From Kibdelosporangium sp. MJ126-NF4 (GTDB taxonomy: Bacteria > Actinomycetota > Actinomycetes > Mycobacteriales > Pseudonocardiaceae): a stretch of DNA of 64,000 nucleotides. The stretch lies in NCBI RefSeq assembly GCF_000826545.1, contig NZ_CDME01000006.1, forward strand, positions 93,063 through 157,062, read 5' to 3'. Under the pieces are notes generated by a model. The model was not told where the DNA came from. It saw only the letters and a program-made list of their open reading frames with translations, and ran no database searches. Made by a program: the position numbers and the translations under genes. Of the stretch, positions 27,908 through 37,542 are shown one piece after another (position 1 is the first letter of the stretch; each line of letters begins with the position of its first letter).

Positions 27908-29482
27908 ATGACACCCCGGGGTGAGGACTTGCACGGAACTGACCTGCTCATGCTGCTGGTGGGCTCGCTCGCGATCACGACGCTCGCGCGCAGGCTCAAC
28001 TGGTCGGCGCCACTTTTGCTCGTCGCGGTCGGGCTTGCCGTGGCGTTCATCCCCGGCATGCCCAAGTTCGAGATCGAGCCCGACCTGATTCTGCTGTTGG
28101 TGCTTCCGCCGCTGCTGTACTCGGCCGCGCTGGACAGCTCGTATCTCAACATCCGGGCAAATCTGCGGCCGATCGGGCTTCTTTCGGTCGGGCTGGTGCT
28201 GGCGACGATGACCGCTGTCGGGTTCGTCGCTCACATGCTCATCCCTGGGATGTCGTTGGCGGCCGCGTTCGTGCTGGGTGCCGTGGTGGCGCCGCCGGAT
28301 GCTGTCGCTGCTGTCACGATCGGGCGCAAGCTGGGGTTGCCGAGGCGGACCATGACGATTCTGGCCGGGGAGAGTCTGGCCAACGACGCTACTGCGCTGA
28401 CCGCGTTCCGGGTGGCGCTGGCGGCCGCCACGGGGGAGGCGGCGGTCTCCTTCGGCAACAGCGTGACGATGTTCCTGGTCAGCGCGGTCGGGGGCATTGT
28501 CATCGGGTACGTGCTCGGTGTCGTCGTGCACGCGGCGAGGATGCGGATCGGCGACGGGGTGCTGGAGAGCGCGCTTGGCATGCTCGTGCCGTTTGGGACC
28601 TATCTGCTGGCTGAGTCCGTAGAGACGTCCGGTGTGCTGGCCGTGGTGGTCGCGGGGCTGTATCTCGGGCACAACGCGCCGAGAGCGGGTTACGCGACCC
28701 GGCTGCAGGAGACGGCCGTGTGGCGGTCGGCGGACGTGTTGCTCGAGTCGCTGGTGTTCGCCCTGATCGGGTTGCAGCTGCCGTCGGTGATCACCTCGGA
28801 CATCTCGGCCCCGGTCATTCTCGGTGCTGTTGTGCTGCTCGTGGTGACGATCGTCGTACGGTTCGTGTGGATGTTCCCCGGCGCCTACGTGCCGGTGTAC
28901 TTGTCCAAGCGGATCAAGGCGAACGAGCGCGGCCCAGGCTGGCGGGATGTCGTCGTGCTGTCGTGGGCCGGGATGCGGGGTGTGGTGTCGCTGGCGGCCG
29001 CGTCGGCGATCCCGCCCTCGATGCCCGGCCGCAACGTGATCGTGTTCTGCACGTTCGTCATCACCGTCGGCACTCTGCTCATCCAGGGCTTGTCGTTGCC
29101 GTGGGTGATCAGGAAGCTCGGGGTGCGTGGCCAGGAGCAGCAGAGCGACGCGCTGGCCGAGGCGCAGGTGCAGCACCGGGCCGCCGAGGTGTCGGTGACT
29201 CGGCTGGACGAGGCGATCGAGGACCAGTCCGCACCGGAGTACATCGTGGAACGGCTGCGCAGCGTGGCCGAGATGCGGGGCAACGCGGCGTGGGAACGAC
29301 TCGGCCGCCAGGAGATCGAAAGCCCGGCGGCGGCGCACCGGCGGTTGCGCCGGGTGATGCTGGAGGCCGAACGGGAGGTCTTCGTCGCCGCCCGCGACGC
29401 GCGCGAGATCGACGACGAAGTCCTCCGCCGGGTGCTGCGGGAGCTAGACCTTGAGGAGGCCAAGCTCTCCCGGGACGAGTAG
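27908..29482 (+). CDS. Na+/H+ antiporter, CPA1 family
   Basis: A 524-aa membrane protein with about 12 helices (residues 10-405) and a long charged cytoplasmic C-terminal tail. The core has VAPPDAVAAVTIGRKLGLP and LAGESLANDATALTAF, the CPA1 ion-site pattern with conserved Asp residues. It exchanges protons for sodium or potassium. The ATG at 27908 has no strong ribosome site; a TTG a few codons later is an alternative. The 3' end overlaps the convergent ssuD gene by 39 bp. Confidence 0.9.
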   Translation: MTPRGEDLHGTDLLMLLVGSLAITTLARRLNWSAPLLLVAVGLAVAFIPGMPKFEIEPDLILLLVLPPLLYSAALDSSYLNIRANLRPIGLLSVGLVLATMTAVGFVAHMLIPGMSLAAAFVLGAVVAPPDAVAAVTIGRKLGLPRRTMTILAGESLANDATALTAFRVALAAATGEAAVSFGNSVTMFLVSAVGGIVIGYVLGVVVHAARMRIGDGVLESALGMLVPFGTYLLAESVETSGVLAVVVAGLYLGHNAPRAGYATRLQETAVWRSADVLLESLVFALIGLQLPSVITSDISAPVILGAVVLLVVTIVVRFVWMFPGAYVPVYLSKRIKANERGPGWRDVVVLSWAGMRGVVSLAAASAIPPSMPGRNVIVFCTFVITVGTLLIQGLSLPWVIRKLGVRGQEQQSDALAEAQVQHRAAEVSVTRLDEAIEDQSAPEYIVERLRSVAEMRGNAAWERLGRQEIESPAAAHRRLRRVMLEAEREVFVAARDAREIDDEVLRRVLRELDLEEAKLSRDE

Positions 29483-30565
29483 ACCCCGGCGGGCCAGCTC
29501 CGGCCGGACGCCCTCACCGAACCAGTACGCCTCCTCCAGGTGCGGGTAGCCGGACAGGACGAACTCGGTGATGCCGATCGCGTGGTACTCGGCGATCAGG
29601 TCGGCGACCTCGGCGTGGCTGCCGACCAGCGCCGTGCCCGCGCCACCGCGTACCAGGCCGACACCCGCCCACAGGCCCGGGTGGATCTCCAGGCCGCGCA
29701 CGCCCTTGTCGAGCGATCCCTTGTGCAGCTCGACCATGCGCCGCTGGCCGACGGACTCGCTCACCGCGAGCTGCGACTGCGCTTTGGCGACCTGGGCCGG
29801 GTCGAGCGCGTCGAACAGTTTCGCCGCCTCGGCCCACGCTTCTTCGGAGGTGTCACGCGAAATGGTGTGCAGCCGGATGCCGAACCGCAGCGGCCGGTCG
29901 GTCAGCGCGCGCACAGCCTCGATCTTCGCGGCGACCTGGGCGGGCGGCTCGCCCCACGTCAGGTACACGTCCGCGGACTTCGCGGCGACCGGCAGCGCGG
30001 CCGCCGACGAACCGCCGAAGTAGATGTCCGGCAACGGATCCGGCGGCGCGAGCAACGTCGCACCGGCCACGCGGTAGTGCTCGCCGTCGAAGTCGAACGG
30101 CTTGCCGGACCACACGCCCCGCACGACGTCGAGGAACTCGCCGGTGCGGGCGTAGCGCTGGTCGTGGTCGTGCCAGTCGCCGAAGCGTTGCTGCTCAATG
30201 GAGTCGCCGCCGGTCACGACGTTGAGCAGCAACCGGCCCCGGGAGATCCGCTGGTAGGTCGCGGCCATCTGGGCGGCCAGCGTCGGCGAGATCACGCCGG
30301 GCCGGAACGCCACCAGGAACTTGAGCTTCGAGGTGTGCGCGATCAGGGCCGCCGTGGTCAGCCACGCGTCCTCACACCAGGTCCCGGTCGGGGTGAGCAC
30401 GCCGGTGAAGCCGAGGTGCTCGGCCGCCCGCGCGACCTGGGCGAGGTAGTCGATGTCCGGCTGGCGTTGCGCCGGTGCGCCGAGCGAACGGTTGGCGTGG
30501 AAGCGTTCCACGATCGTCCGGCCGTCGCCGGAGGTGGGCAGGAACCAGTGCAGTGTGATGCTCAT
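29444..30565 (-). CDS. ssuD: FMNH2-dependent alkanesulfonate monooxygenase
   Basis: A 373-aa bacterial-luciferase-fold enzyme that uses reduced FMN and O2 to cleave C-S bonds of alkanesulfonates and release sulfite. SsuD marks: LHWFLPTSGDGR at the N-terminus, GVLTPTGTWCEDAW, LLLNVVTGGD and FGGSSAAA. Length matches the family (about 380). It is the last gene of the ssuCBAD operon, its ATG overlapping the ssuA stop by 4 bp. No flavin reductase (ssuE) gene is in the window. Confidence 0.94.
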   Translation of the reverse strand: MSITLHWFLPTSGDGRTIVERFHANRSLGAPAQRQPDIDYLAQVARAAEHLGFTGVLTPTGTWCEDAWLTTAALIAHTSKLKFLVAFRPGVISPTLAAQMAATYQRISRGRLLLNVVTGGDSIEQQRFGDWHDHDQRYARTGEFLDVVRGVWSGKPFDFDGEHYRVAGATLLAPPDPLPDIYFGGSSAAALPVAAKSADVYLTWGEPPAQVAAKIEAVRALTDRPLRFGIRLHTISRDTSEEAWAEAAKLFDALDPAQVAKAQSQLAVSESVGQRRMVELHKGSLDKGVRGLEIHPGLWAGVGLVRGGAGTALVGSHAEVADLIAEYHAIGITEFVLSGYPHLEEAYWFGEGVRPELARRGLLVPGELGLLKV

Positions 30566-31557
30566 CGAACGCTCCCCAGATCGGCCGCGTACCGCTTGTC
30601 CACGAAGCTCGCGAAATCCACCTTGCCCGGCAGGGCTTTGTCCTCGGTGAACGCGTCAGCGAGTTCCTGCTCGGAGGTGACCACCGCGTCGTCCAACGGT
30701 ACGGGCAGGTCGGGACCCTGCGCGACCGCCGCGAGGGTCACCTTGACATCGAGGCCGGTCTCCGCCGCCCACGCCTTGGCCAGGTCCTCGCGGTGCGTGT
30801 CCGCCCATTTCTGTGCCTTGGCGATCCTGGTGACGTAGTCCTTGATCGCCGCGTTCTTGCCGGAGTCGGCCAGCGCGGCCCGTCCGGCGACCTGGAAGGT
30901 GTACCCGTTCGCGACTCCGGTGCCGTCGGTCAGCACCCGCGCGCCCGCGTCCAGTTTCGCCTGTGCGGTGAAGGGATCCCAGATCGCCCACGCGTCCACG
31001 CGGTTCTGGGTGAAGGCGGCGTACGCGTCCGCCGGTTGCAGGAAGTTCAGCTTGACGTCCTTTGTGGACAAACCGGCTTTCTTCAGCGTCAGCAGGACCT
31101 GACCGTGCGCCGAACTGCCGTTGGCCACCGCGATGTTCTTGCCCCGCAGATCGTCGACCCCGCGCAGCGGGGAGGAGGCGGGCACCAGCAGAGCGTCGCT
31201 CTCGACGTTTCCCTTGGCCGCGCTGACGACCGCGATCTTCGCCTGCGTCGCGGCGGCGAAGATCGGCGGTGTGTTGCCGACTCCGCCGACGTCGACCGCC
31301 CCGGCGGAGGCCGCCTCCAGCAGCGGCGGGCCGGAGGTGAACGTCGCCCATTCGATCCTGTACGGCGCCTTGTCCAGGCCCGCTGCGGTGAGCAGCGTCT
31401 TGAAGTTGCCCTTCTGGTCGCCGACCTTCAGCACGACCTTCGCCAGTTCCTCGGCGCTGACCGGCGGCGGCGGGCTGCTCGAGGCGGCGGGCGTGCTCTG
31501 GCCGCATGCCGCGAGGCCGATCAGTGCGATCGCCAGTATTCCGTTACGCAGTCGCAT
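30562..31557 (-). CDS. ssuA: aliphatic sulfonate ABC transporter substrate-binding lipoprotein
   Basis: A 331-aa lipoprotein (lipobox LAAC near residue 17) of the SsuA/NMT1 family, with KVGDQKGNFKTLLTAAGL, GAVDVGGVGNTPPIFAAA and AWAIWDPFTAQ. It binds sulfonates at the outer membrane face of the cell. The ATG at 31557 has a ggag site 9 bp upstream; a GTG two codons earlier is possible. It overlaps the ssuB end by about 14 bp and is coupled to ssuD. Confidence 0.92.
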   Translation of the reverse strand: MRLRNGILAIALIGLAACGQSTPAASSSPPPPVSAEELAKVVLKVGDQKGNFKTLLTAAGLDKAPYRIEWATFTSGPPLLEAASAGAVDVGGVGNTPPIFAAATQAKIAVVSAAKGNVESDALLVPASSPLRGVDDLRGKNIAVANGSSAHGQVLLTLKKAGLSTKDVKLNFLQPADAYAAFTQNRVDAWAIWDPFTAQAKLDAGARVLTDGTGVANGYTFQVAGRAALADSGKNAAIKDYVTRIAKAQKWADTHREDLAKAWAAETGLDVKVTLAAVAQGPDLPVPLDDAVVTSEQELADAFTEDKALPGKVDFASFVDKRYAADLGSVR

Positions 31558-32215
31558 TCTCACTCACTCCGAGGTCAGCAAGAACCTGTGCGCGGACGCC
31601 TGGTCCGTGTCTGTACTCGCTGACGATCCGGCCGTCGGACAGCACCAGGATCCGTTGCGCCAGCCGCAATGCCTCGTCGATGTCGTGGGTGACCAGCAGC
31701 ACCGAGAGTTGGTGCACCTGCCAGAGGTCACGCACCAGCCGGTGCATCGCCAGCCTGGTCAACGCGTCCAGCGCGGCGAACGGCTCGTCGAGCAGAAGCA
31801 GGTCCGGCTTGCGGACCAACGCCCTGGCAAGGGAAACGCGCTGCGCCTCGCCACCGGACAACGTCCGCGGCCACTTGTCGGCGTAGTCGGCCAGCCGCAC
31901 CTCGTCCAACGCCCGCAAGGCCAGGTCGCGTCCCACGTCCGGCCGGTGCAGACCGAGAACGATGTTGCGCCAGACCTTGCGCCACGGCAACAGCCGCGGC
32001 TGCTGGAAGGCGACGGACACCGTGCCGTGCACGCGTGCCTCGCCTTCGACGTCACGGTCCAGCCCGGCCAGCACCCGCAGCAGGGTCGACTTGCCGGAAC
32101 CGCTGTGCCCCAGCAGTGCGACGAACTCCCCCGGCGCGATGTCCAGGTCCAGTCCGTCCAGCACCGCCCGCGAGCCGAACCGCTTGGTCAGTCCCCGAAT
32201 CCTCACGCCCGCCAT
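31544..32215 (-). CDS. ssuB: aliphatic sulfonate ABC transporter ATP-binding protein
   Basis: A 223-aa ATPase with Walker A GHSGSGKST near residues 36-44, Q-loop VAFQQPRLLPW (the nitrate/sulfonate/taurine subfamily mark), signature LSGGEAQRV, Walker B LLLLDEPFAALD and H-loop VTHD. The ATG at 32215 lies within the end of ssuC (13-bp overlap). A longer frame upstream is shadow of ssuC. It powers sulfonate uptake with SsuC and SsuA. Confidence 0.93.
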   Translation of the reverse strand: MAGVRIRGLTKRFGSRAVLDGLDLDIAPGEFVALLGHSGSGKSTLLRVLAGLDRDVEGEARVHGTVSVAFQQPRLLPWRKVWRNIVLGLHRPDVGRDLALRALDEVRLADYADKWPRTLSGGEAQRVSLARALVRKPDLLLLDEPFAALDALTRLAMHRLVRDLWQVHQLSVLLVTHDIDEALRLAQRILVLSDGRIVSEYRHGPGVRAQVLADLGVSENATA

Positions 32216-33015
32216 CGCAGTGCCCTTCTCTCCAGCAACCGCACCAGCGCGTCGGTGACCAGGCCGAGGATCGCGTAGACCACCAGGCCGACCACGATCA
32301 CGTCGGTGCGCAGGAAGTCCCTGGCGTTGTTGATCAGGTAGCCGAGTCCCGCGTCCGCGTTGACCTGCTCGCCGACGATCAACGACAGCCACGCGATGCC
32401 CAGTGCCTGCCGGACGCCGACGAGTGTCTGCGGGAGCGCGGACGGCAGCACCACGTGCCAGAGCCGCTCGGCCCTGGTGAAGCCGAGCGCCGTGGTGGCC
32501 TCGATCAGCTGCGGCTCGGTGTTCCGGATGCCGGAATGCACGTTGAGGTACAAGGGAAACGCCACGCCCAGCGTGACCAGTGCGATCTTCGGCTCCTCGC
32601 CGATGCCGAACCACAGGATGAACAACGGGATCAGGCCGAGGAACGGCAGCGTGCGCAGCATCTGCACGGGCGGGTCGACCAGCGCCTCGCCCCACTTCGA
32701 CAGGCCGGCGGCGGCGCCGAGAACCAGCCCGATCACCGCGCCGAGCACGAAACCGACTGCCACCCGGCGCAAGGAGACGACGAACGCCTCACCCAGTTCG
32801 CCCGTTCGGATCAGTTCGACGGCCGACTGGAGCACGGTCCACGGCGAACTGAGCTTGTCCGGCGGCAGGATTCCGGTCGAACTGGCCAGCTGCCAGAGGA
32901 TGAGGATCGCGAGTGGACTGATCCACCTGCGTAAGTCCGGAAATCCGCGGCGCCGCCTCTTCGGCGGCGCCGCAACAGGGTGTGCGGTCACCGACCCGAC
33001 CACGACGGAGCTCAT
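32203..33015 (-). CDS. ssuC: aliphatic sulfonate ABC transporter permease
   Basis: A 270-aa membrane protein with six predicted helices and the ABC-importer EAA loop (EATTALGFTRAERLWHVVLPSALPQ). The RTLPFLGLIPLFILWFGIGEEPKI region is typical of SsuC/TauC. It is the first gene of the ssuCBAD operon. The 65 bp upstream, before purA ends, must hold its promoter; no obvious consensus or riboswitch was seen there. Confidence 0.92.
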   Translation of the reverse strand: MSSVVVGSVTAHPVAAPPKRRRRGFPDLRRWISPLAILILWQLASSTGILPPDKLSSPWTVLQSAVELIRTGELGEAFVVSLRRVAVGFVLGAVIGLVLGAAAGLSKWGEALVDPPVQMLRTLPFLGLIPLFILWFGIGEEPKIALVTLGVAFPLYLNVHSGIRNTEPQLIEATTALGFTRAERLWHVVLPSALPQTLVGVRQALGIAWLSLIVGEQVNADAGLGYLINNARDFLRTDVIVVGLVVYAILGLVTDALVRLLERRALRWRA

Positions 33016-33080
33016 GAGCCCCGAGTGTTCTCAGGTGATCAGCCGGTGGTCAACGCTTCCCAGATGGTGAACGGGTCTTC

Positions 33081-34430
<1,350 letters not shown>

Positions 34431-34435
34431 TCAGC

Positions 34436-35116
34436 GTGGGTGCACTCGTACTGGCCTGCGGCGATTCGGCCGGACACGATCGGTTGGCGCCGTTGACCGA
34501 GCGTGATGACGTCGAGGTGCGCGCGGTGCCCGTGACACCGGGCCGGACGGACGTGGATCCCCTGCTCAAGGGCCTCGGCGAGCGTCGTCTCGTGGTGTCC
34601 GGCACGGACGCGGACCTGGCCGCGGTCGTGCTGCGGATTCTGCGCAAAGAACTGGTGGACCAGGTGGCTGTCGGGTTCGTGCCAAGCGGTGCGTCCCCGG
34701 TCGCGGACCTGTGGGAACTGCCTGCCGACACCGGCAAGGCGATCGAAGTCGCCCTGCATGGTGACGTCGACCCGATCCCGCTGCTGCGCGACGACGCCGG
34801 TGGCGTGCTGCTCGGGCTCGGTGAGATCGGGCCAACACGTGGCGTTGGTTACTGCGACGACACGACCGCGCTGCGCGGCCGGGTCAGTGCGATCGAAGTC
34901 ACGCCCGACCCGACCGGCCGCAACGGGCTCGTCGTCCGCGTGATCCGCCGCGGCCTGCTCGGCAAACGCGTCAACGAGTTCAAGGGCCGAGCGTTCCAGC
35001 TGGGCAGCTTGCCGGTGATTCCGGTCAAGGACGGCGTGCCGCATCCCCGGCAGACCTCCCGCTGGACCTGGTACCGGCACACCTCGGACCTGCGGGTGGT
35101 CAGAGGGCTTGTGTGA
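34436..35116 (+). CDS. hypothetical protein
   Basis: A 226-aa cytosolic protein with alternating strand/helix pattern, not recognised as a known family. It starts at GTG 34436 with an aggag site 6 bp upstream. Features: N-terminal GALVLACGDSAGHD, an internal DLWELPADTGKAIEVALHGDVDP, and a basic C-terminal half (RVIRRGLLGKRVNEFKGRAFQLG) that could bind nucleic acid or lipid. The second half is loosely reminiscent of the C-terminal part of diacylglycerol-kinase-type proteins; this is weak. No signal or membrane segment. Confidence 0.6.
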   Translation: MGALVLACGDSAGHDRLAPLTERDDVEVRAVPVTPGRTDVDPLLKGLGERRLVVSGTDADLAAVVLRILRKELVDQVAVGFVPSGASPVADLWELPADTGKAIEVALHGDVDPIPLLRDDAGGVLLGLGEIGPTRGVGYCDDTTALRGRVSAIEVTPDPTGRNGLVVRVIRRGLLGKRVNEFKGRAFQLGSLPVIPVKDGVPHPRQTSRWTWYRHTSDLRVVRGLV

Positions 35117-35189
35117 GCCGCAGCAGCACGGCGCCGGACAGACGGCGTCGATCAGCGTGCATCACCTGACTGGGAAAGATGGGAACGAC

Positions 35190-35339
35190 TTGACGCCGAC
35201 CGTTGTCGGCGCGGTCGCGGTGCAGGCCATCACGTGGTGGCTGCAGCACGATCGTCCCTGCTCAGCGGGGGAGATCGCGGACCGGACCGGCGGGATGACG
35301 CGGGCGCTCATCGACGTCGAGTTACGGCATCCGTCGTAA
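35190..35339 (+). pseudogene. possible TetR C-terminal remnant
   Basis: A short open stretch (about 49 codons) reading AVQAITWWLQHDRPCSAGEIADRTGGMTR. This resembles the last helices of many TetR ligand domains (xWWLxHGxPxSxEEIA). No DNA-binding domain is found in the 70 bp between it and the previous gene. It may be a decayed regulator or a chance ORF. The flanking gap 35117-35412 otherwise holds only the promoter region of the HNH gene. Confidence 0.3.
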
Positions 35340-35412
35340 GGGCGTCACCCGAAGGTATTGCTCACGCTACCTCCGTCAGTCACGGTCGAGTGACCCACGA
35401 CACGGAGGTGAC

Positions 35413-36039
35413 ATGATCGCCAAAAGTGCCTTACGGACCCTGCTGCTCGTCATCGCCCTGCTGCTCGGAACGGCAGTGGCGGCATGGGCAACACCGCCAG
35501 GCATCCCCAGCGCATCCACCGCACGTACCCAGCTGAACGCGCTGACGGTGGCCCCGGACGGATCGATGACCGGCTACAGCCGTGATCTCTTCCCGCACTG
35601 GAGCACCGTTTCCGGCACCTGCAACACCAGAGAAGAGGTGCTCAAGCGCGACGGAACCAACGTCGTCGTCGACGCTTCCTGCGCCGCCAAGTCCGGCACG
35701 TGGTTCAGCCCGTACGACGGCGCCACCTGGTCGGCGGCGTCGGACGTCGACATCGACCACGTCGTCCCGCTCGCCAACGCGTGGCGAACGGGCGCGAAGT
35801 CGTGGACGACCGCCAAACGCCAGCAGTTCGCCAACGACCTCACCAGCCCGCAGCTGATCGCCGTGACGGACAACGTCAACCAGGAAAAGGGCGACAAGTC
35901 ACCCGACGCGTGGAAACCGCCGCTCACGTCCTACTACTGCACCTACGCCCGCATGTGGATCGGCTCGAAACACAAGTGGACGCTGACGGTGAACTCGGCC
36001 GAGAAGTCGGCTCTCGGCTCGATGCTCGACCGCTGTTAG
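35413..36039 (+). CDS. secreted HNH endonuclease family protein (DUF1524-like)
   Basis: A 208-aa exported protein. The signal peptide (LLLVIALLLGTAVAAWA) precedes a globular domain with the HNH/DUF1524 core DVDIDHVVPLANAW (D-H catalytic His) and the metal-side NQEKGDKSPDAWKPP. Three or four Cys (GTCN, ASCAA, YYCTY, DRC) suggest disulfides outside the cell. Members of this family are secreted nucleases; substrate not tested. ATG at 35413 with a cggaggtg site upstream. Confidence 0.88.
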   Translation: MIAKSALRTLLLVIALLLGTAVAAWATPPGIPSASTARTQLNALTVAPDGSMTGYSRDLFPHWSTVSGTCNTREEVLKRDGTNVVVDASCAAKSGTWFSPYDGATWSAASDVDIDHVVPLANAWRTGAKSWTTAKRQQFANDLTSPQLIAVTDNVNQEKGDKSPDAWKPPLTSYYCTYARMWIGSKHKWTLTVNSAEKSALGSMLDRC

Positions 36040-36043
36040 GACT

Positions 36044-36439
36044 CTAGATCTGGGGCGCGGCCGGGTCGGAGTCCTCGATGAACTTGCGGACCCGGTCGTA
36101 CTCCTCGGTCTCGCCGATGGCGTTGGCGGCCTTGCCCAACACCGCCAGCGCCCGCAGGAATCCCTGGTTCGGGCGGTGGCTCCACGGGATCGGGCCGAAA
36201 CCCTTCCAGCCGTTGCGGCGCAACTGGTCCAGGCCGCGGTGGTAGCCGGTGCGGGCGTAGGCGTACGCGGCGACGTGCTCGCCCTTCGCCAGGGCCTGTT
36301 CGGCGAGCACGGCCCAGGCCTCGCTGAAGTCGGGCCAGGAGGCGGCGACTTCGGCCGCGTCCTTCCCTGACTCGATGGCGGCCTGCTGCTCGGCACGCTC
36401 GGGCAGCAACGTCGGTTCGGGACCAAGCAGGTTGCTCAT
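36044..36439 (-). CDS. DUF3151 family protein
   Basis: A 131-aa cytosolic protein matching the actinobacterial DUF3151 pattern: NLLGPEPTLLP at the start, then LAEQALAKGEHVAAYAYARTGYHRGLDQLRRNGWKGFGPIPWSHRPNQGFLRAL-type residues 50-103. Function unknown. The ATG at 36439 has a gggggct purine run just upstream. It faces the HNH gene tail to tail with 4 bp between. Confidence 0.85.
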   Translation of the reverse strand: MSNLLGPEPTLLPERAEQQAAIESGKDAAEVAASWPDFSEAWAVLAEQALAKGEHVAAYAYARTGYHRGLDQLRRNGWKGFGPIPWSHRPNQGFLRALAVLGKAANAIGETEEYDRVRKFIEDSDPAAPQI

Positions 36440-36452
36440 AGCCCCCATCCAA

Positions 36453-36539
36453 TCAGCCCAGCAGACTGGCGAGCGCCCCGAGGGTGGCCAGTGCGAGACA
36501 GGCGAGCAGCACGACAGCGACGAGGCGTTTCGACATCAT
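36453..36539 (-). CDS. possible small single-helix membrane peptide
   Basis: A 28-codon ORF that is almost entirely one hydrophobic helix (SKRLVAVVLLACLALATLGAL), ending 13 bp upstream of the DUF3151 start on the same strand. Two tandem ATG codons begin it, but the ribosome site is weak. It is either a short membrane peptide co-transcribed with DUF3151 or chance. Listed because its composition differs from shadow ORFs. Confidence 0.3.
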   Translation of the reverse strand: MMSKRLVAVVLLACLALATLGALASLLG

Positions 36540-36693
36540 CCGAGCACTGTTCACCGCGACCGTGTGCGCCACAAGGAATTTCACCCGCTCGAACGGGTGA
36601 CACGCAGGGCTTGCGCTCCTCGCTGAGCCGTCGGAAGAAATGTACAAGCGCACGACGGCACATTGAGCGCAACAGCGATCGTGGAGGGGAACC

Positions 36694-37464
36694 ATGTCGA
36701 AGTTCGCTCGTGTCAGGGGTGTCGCGGCGATCGCCGCGTTCAGCGCGGCGGCCGTGCTGCCCGCGGTGTCCACCACCGCGTCGGCGGCGTCCGACCAGCC
36801 CAACGTGCTCGTGCAGGCAACCCGGTTCGACAGATACGTGTACGTACCGGGCGACAGCGCCGTGGTGGTGTTCACCCTGCGCAACATCGGCCAGGTCGAC
36901 GCCAAGAACGTCAAGATCGTCTCGGGGGGCAGTGGCAACTCGAACGAACTGGACGTCACCGACTGGGGCGGCATCGGCTTTTCCGACGAGGGAATCACCA
37001 TCACCGCTGGTCAAACCGTGACAGCGAAGCTCCGCGGCACGGTGCCCAATGGGTCGTTCAACGCAGGCAACGTCGCTTTCTCAGGCGGTTTCAGCGCGAG
37101 CAACGGCGAGTCTGACGACTCGAACAACTACGCCAACGCCAGTGCCTCTGTCCCCGGCGGCAAGGGGACACTGACCGGTTACAGCTACGTCGACGGCAAC
37201 CAGAACAACAGCAAGGACCCTGGCGAAGGTCTCGCGAACGTCCGCGTGACCGTGGTCGGTCTGTACGACATCGAGCGAATCGAGTCCGCGACCACCGACG
37301 CGAACGGCGAGTTCGCGATCACGGACCTGCCTGTCGGCCAGTACGAGACCCGCGTGCGGACCCCAGAAGGCTGGTGGCTCAAGTACGGCGGCCCTGTGAG
37401 CCACGCCGAGGTGCGAGCGGGCGAGCGGAGCACTGTCGTGTACGAGGCGGAACCTCAGCTCTGA
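36694..37464 (+). CDS. secreted protein with SdrD-like B domain
   Basis: A 256-aa exported protein. Signal peptide ends near TTASAASD. Residues 35-145 look like a CARDB/DUF11-type beta-sandwich (FTLRNIGQVDAKNVKIVSG). Residues 160-250 form an SdrD_B-like, Cna-B-like domain with a Ca-binding loop (GYSYVDGNQNNSKDPGEGLANVRVTV) and the end TDANGEFAITDLPVGQYETRV. There is no LPXTG anchor or membrane tail, so it is probably released or loosely wall-bound. The ATG at 36694 follows gtggaggg. Confidence 0.8.
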   Translation: MSKFARVRGVAAIAAFSAAAVLPAVSTTASAASDQPNVLVQATRFDRYVYVPGDSAVVVFTLRNIGQVDAKNVKIVSGGSGNSNELDVTDWGGIGFSDEGITITAGQTVTAKLRGTVPNGSFNAGNVAFSGGFSASNGESDDSNNYANASASVPGGKGTLTGYSYVDGNQNNSKDPGEGLANVRVTVVGLYDIERIESATTDANGEFAITDLPVGQYETRVRTPEGWWLKYGGPVSHAEVRAGERSTVVYEAEPQL

Positions 37465-37477
37465 CAGAGCGAAAACA

Positions 37478-37508
37478 CGAGGCCCGCGCCGGTTCGGCGC
37501 GGGCCTCG
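37478..37508. terminator. bidirectional rho-independent terminator
   Basis: A perfect 13-bp GC-rich stem (cgaggcccgcgcc at 37478-37490, its complement at 37496-37508) with a 5-nt loop sits between the convergent SdrD-like and aldolase genes. On the minus strand it is followed by tgttttc, so it fits best as the terminator for the aldolase gene while also serving the plus-strand gene. Confidence 0.85.
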
Positions 37509-37542
37509 TTGTCGATCGGGAGCAGGGTCGAGCGGGAGAAGG

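Noticed and set aside
27506..29338. Minus-strand ORF of 610 aa opposite the antiporter
   Set aside because: Composition is Arg/His/Gln-rich shadow; the antiporter on the plus strand has family motifs along the full length.
33016..33080. Possible SAM or sulfur-linked riboswitch before ssuC
   Set aside because: The 65-bp gap is too short for known SAM riboswitches and shows no conserved stem arrangement.
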